Assembly (NCBI GenBank): GCA_017440925.1
Contig: JAFSAP010000028.1
Location: 1 to 32,645 of the forward strand
DNA: 32,645 bases
Direction: 5' to 3'
From: Oscillospiraceae bacterium
Lineage (GTDB): Bacteria; Bacillota; Clostridia; Oscillospirales; Oscillospiraceae
This document shows positions 30,312 through 32,645 of this stretch, piece after piece. A program made the position numbers and the translations under genes. How positions within the stretch are numbered: the first letter of the stretch is position 1; each line of letters opens with the position of its first letter. Below the pieces are notes generated by a model that worked only from the letters and a program-made list of their open reading frames with translations, did no database searches and was not told the origin of the DNA.

Positions 30312-31289
30312 TTAAGCACGGTTTACGGTATCCTTTCGTTCTTTTTGCGACTGGTCATATGTAGCCAGAACATCTGGCGGAATCGTATCCAGGGTCTTCT
30401 GCAAAGCATCCACTATATTTTGCAGGTCATCCAGCTTCTGTACCTTCCGCTCCAATTCCAGCTGACGCAGGACACTGGCTTTACTGCCATCCAGCTCTTT
30501 CTTTACCTTGGAAAGCTCACCGCGCAGCTCCTTAGCGACGCGATTCGCCTTCTTCATTTTTGTCATCAATTCCTCAACACCGGGGATATACTCTTCCAGA
30601 ATGGCTGCGATTTCCGCAGCCTTCTTTTTTGCGTTCAGGGGTGTGAGTTCGGACAACAACTGCACCAATTTTTCTTTCTGACGGGTCAAGTGGGCAGCCT
30701 GCTTAAAGAGCCGGGGCGGGATATGGGTACGCCCAGTTTCACTGGCAGATTCCCCGCGCTCGAAGTCCGGATATTTCTTGACCATGTGCTTCCAGAACTC
30801 GTCCTGCCACTGGGTCAGCTTTTTCTTGTTGCCTATGACCTCCTTGGCACTGAGCCTGTTATCCTCTGTCAGTGGAACGAAGCACAGGTGCATATGGGGT
30901 GTCTTTTCATCCATATGTACCACAGCGGAAAGAAAGGTTTCCGGGTTCTGCTTGTTTGACATGAATTCCATAGCGTAGTCAAAGAAGGCTTTGACTTCAT
31001 CGGGCTTCTTACCCGCGAAAAACTCCGGGCTGGCGGTGATCAGGGCTTCCACCACGGTTACGCTGTCCTTCCGGACACGGCAGCCAGCTTCCTGGATCAT
31101 CCGGTCAGACATCGCCCGGTATCTGCCCTTGGGTGTTACCATGTGGAAGTTATATTTGCTGAGATCGGTATGGATATCCGGATTGCTGGCGTACACCTCC
31201 TTGGTGCGCTCATTGTGGGCCTCGATACGGCTCACTGTGAGGCCTTTGTATTTCTGAAAGCGAAGGATCGCATACTGAGCCTTACTCAT
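30312..31289 (-). CDS. mobV: MobV-family relaxase (Pre/Mob)
   Basis: A 325-aa mobilization protein that nicks its oriT and leads the strand into a recipient using a conjugation machine supplied by another element. GGAGGTGA lies about 7 bases before the ATG. Motif I is near 20-50 (RIEAHNERTK...NPDIHTDLSKYNFHM) and the metal triad motif is H125-x-D-E-x3-P-H132-x-H134 (VVHMDEKTPHMH). Residues ~195-310 form a Lys/Glu-rich coiled coil (KANRVAKELRGELSKVKKELDGS...), as usual after the catalytic part. No coupling protein or type IV secretion gene is seen, so the element is mobilizable rather than self-transmissible within this view. Confidence 0.94.
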   Translation of the reverse strand: MSKAQYAILRFQKYKGLTVSRIEAHNERTKEVYASNPDIHTDLSKYNFHMVTPKGRYRAMSDRMIQEAGCRVRKDSVTVVEALITASPEFFAGKKPDEVKAFFDYAMEFMSNKQNPETFLSAVVHMDEKTPHMHLCFVPLTEDNRLSAKEVIGNKKKLTQWQDEFWKHMVKKYPDFERGESASETGRTHIPPRLFKQAAHLTRQKEKLVQLLSELTPLNAKKKAAEIAAILEEYIPGVEELMTKMKKANRVAKELRGELSKVKKELDGSKASVLRQLELERKVQKLDDLQNIVDALQKTLDTIPPDVLATYDQSQKERKDTVNRA

Positions 31290-31467
31290 TTTGCTTCACC
31301 TCCACAGCTCGTTTGGATAGATATCGACTGCATTCCACAACGACGGCCCGGAAGCTCTGCTTGCAGCTTCGGACACATCTGCGGCACAGGACGTTATGAT
31401 TGACCCGTCCCATGTCGTTGAGGAAGAAATTAAGTTCCTGCTTGCGCTTTTTTGCCATGCGCGGCAT
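31282..31467 (-). CDS. 61-aa Cys-containing protein preceding the relaxase
   Basis: A small protein of unknown role found ahead of mob genes in Clostridia mobile elements. AAAGGAG lies 7 bases before the ATG. It is basic, with KKRKQELNFFLNDMGRVNHN, then C28-x2-C31-x3-C35 and C46 in LCRRCVRSCKQSF...VECSRYL, a possible zinc finger. The stop overlaps the relaxase start by 8 bases, so the two are coupled. DNA or oriT binding as an accessory factor would fit but is inference. Confidence 0.75.
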   Translation of the reverse strand: MPRMAKKRKQELNFFLNDMGRVNHNVLCRRCVRSCKQSFRAVVVECSRYLSKRAVEVKQNE

Positions 31468-31718
31468 ATAGGGTCTCCTTTCGTATAAGTGTTACTTTTC
31501 GGGGCGTTTTTGGCGGTTTCCTGCCCCTGTAAGGGGCGTAAATTGGGGGAAGGTATTGAGACAGCATCCCTTCAAAACCGTATAAACTGTTCGGTTTGAG
31601 GAAGGGACGAGAAAAAAGTTGCAGCTGGATGGAAAACCAGTGTCCCAAGTGTCCAAGTGTACCGCTCCCAGGACGTTTGGGACGGATGGGACACTTCTTT
31701 TTAACCAACTTTCATTTT
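31468..31718. other. Repeat-rich spacer, candidate oriT and/or replication origin
   Basis: This spacer contains GCCCC/GGGGC (31523-31537), AAACCG/CGGTTT (31575-31597), and a set of TGTCC/GGGAC words (31641, 31650, 31677, 31687) framed by AGTGTCCCA/TGGGACACT (31639-31647, 31687-31695). MobV origins of transfer usually lie just upstream of mob, and P4-type primases use nearby iterons. No gene is supported; a 92-codon frame through it is repeat-derived. Confidence 0.5.
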
Positions 31719-32645
31719 TTATAGGAAAGGCCGCTGCAACAGCTCAATACCCAGAAATCCCCGTGCCTGTCGCCCACCGGAGATGGTGATCTTGTTGGTG
31801 TATTCCAAATTGTAGGTACGCTCATTCTGCTTCAGAAAAGAGGTCATGGTTTTCTGTGCCAGAGGATGCAGGGCATTGTCTTTGCACCAGAGTTCGTATG
31901 TTTCATACAGATCTTTGGAGCTGGTCCCGGCATCCGCTTTGAATTGGAAGTAGCCCTGGGATTTCATGAAGTCTACCAGATTGTTTCCGTCTGCCACGGC
32001 ATTTTCCATGTTGGCCTTGGCCCGGTCGCTGAGGGTAAACTGGTAGTCGTTCCGGATCAGCCTATGCAAGCCTTCCAGCGCCCACAGAAGAATACCCTCT
32101 TTTTCGCGGCAGAGCTTTTCTGCAAGGTAAGGATCGTCTTTCCGGTGAGGGTCCCGTTCCTTTGCTTCCAAAATGATCTGCCTGCGGAAGAAGCCAAAGC
32201 TGCGGTCGTGAAGGGCTTGCAGCGTCCCATTGCCGAAGGCAAGGAACCGAACCCGGATATCCGCCTGATAGCTTTGCTGTCCCTTCTTCTCCAGATCCAT
32301 GGGAAGCTCGGCGGTAACGATTGCCTTGATGTTGTTGGTCTGGGTCAGCGCCTCCATCTTCATGTCATCGTCCACCATGACCAGCATATTTTGCAGGTCC
32401 GCTCTGGCGAAGGGGCTGTTCTCTACCTTGGCGATGGAGCCGGTTTTCATATTGCTGCCCAGCAAGGATTGCAGGACGATGCCGACTCTGGACTTTCCTT
32501 CGCCGCCCTTTCCGGTGAGAAGCAGCATCTTCTGTCCCTTGGTAGAGGGGATCAGACAGTAGCCGAAAAACTCCTGCACTGTGGGAATGTCCTCCGGATG
32601 AAGCAGCTGCGACAAGAAGCACAGCCAGTTTTCCGGTGCCGCAGC
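31719..32645 (-). CDS. P4/D5-type phage-plasmid primase-helicase, C-terminal part (5' end outside window)
   Basis: The frame is open to the right edge, so the gene is partial; an internal TTG at 32615 is not the true start. The visible 308 residues hold the superfamily 3 helicase core: Walker A LLTGKGGEGKSR, Walker B NMLVMVDDDM, a sensor segment VRFLAFGNG, then RRQIILEAKERDPHRKDD and a D5-type C-terminal winged helix (SSKDLYETYELWCKDNALHPLAQKTMTSFL). It unwinds the element's origin and, with the missing N-terminal primase domain, would let the excised element replicate. It is in the same leftward direction as mobV. Confidence 0.92.
   Translation of the reverse strand, partial: AAAPENWLCFLSQLLHPEDIPTVQEFFGYCLIPSTKGQKMLLLTGKGGEGKSRVGIVLQSLLGSNMKTGSIAKVENSPFARADLQNMLVMVDDDMKMEALTQTNNIKAIVTAELPMDLEKKGQQSYQADIRVRFLAFGNGTLQALHDRSFGFFRRQIILEAKERDPHRKDDPYLAEKLCREKEGILLWALEGLHRLIRNDYQFTLSDRAKANMENAVADGNNLVDFMKSQGYFQFKADAGTSSKDLYETYELWCKDNALHPLAQKTMTSFLKQNERTYNLEYTNKITISGGRQARGFLGIELLQRPFL

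Noticed and set aside
31430-31708. 92-codon minus-strand ORF before the small Cys protein
   Set aside because: It is made of the GTCCCA/GGGAC repeat words and has no ribosome site; it overlaps the better supported 61-aa gene.

Overview
The window looks like a chromosomal segment of a GC-rich, low-copy-intergenic anaerobic Clostridia bacterium, probably Oscillospiraceae-like. The reasons are consensus-type TTGACA/TATAAT promoters, strong AGGAGG ribosome sites, the acetylase branch of diaminopimelate synthesis, a PerR/rubrerythrin/ferritin set, MreCD/PBP2, and a Tn916-type integrase. No rRNA, tRNA or CRISPR array was seen. Taxonomy is inferred from protein character only.

Layout. 1-1700: the end of GAPDH, a lipoprotein with a 26-residue Cys-rich repeat, and a 54-aa Cys/Gly/Asn membrane mini-protein. 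1870-6551: dapH diverges from an N-acetyl-DAP deacetylase/aminotransferase pair, followed by a D-aminoacylase-type amidohydrolase. 6550-6979: a long inverted-repeat (MITE-like) element. 7053-9737: queH, a THUMP rRNA methyltransferase and a lipid kinase. 9759-12294: an AT-rich MBOAT/SGNH polysaccharide O-acetylation pair. 12342-14486: a GH25 lysozyme, a zinc-ribbon membrane protein, a cluster of perfect hairpins and a 74-aa protein. 14755-17239: a hexapeptide acetyltransferase, an ArsM-type arsenite methyltransferase with an in-frame UGA, and a GtrB-like glycosyltransferase. 17359-19477: a leftward oxidative-stress cluster perR - rubrerythrin - flavin reductase - ferritin. 20264-26977: a U32 peptidase, then maf-mreC-mreD-mrdA (elongation of the cell wall). 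27300-28541: a ParB-like protein and a low-molecular-weight tyrosine phosphatase. 28560 to the right edge: one end of an integrative mobilizable element (int, xis, MobV relaxase, small Cys protein, iteron-like repeats, D5/P4-type helicase-primase, cut by the window edge).

Most interesting: (1) the arsM gene reads through a UGA into 59 further well-formed codons. The UGA sits at the conserved catalytic Cys position, after a Cys, and is followed 17 nt later by the GGUC loop of a small hairpin. That is the geometry of a bacterial SECIS, so this is a candidate selenocysteine-containing arsenite methyltransferase. (2) The flavin reductase downstream of rubrerythrin has no start codon for its conserved N-terminus. 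It would be joined in frame to rubrerythrin by a +1 shift at UUU-C, so the two are either a frameshift-produced or a recently broken three-module fusion. (3) Three copies of a palindromic intergenic repeat, one 430-bp long inverted-repeat element and a hairpin cassette show active small-repeat dynamics.
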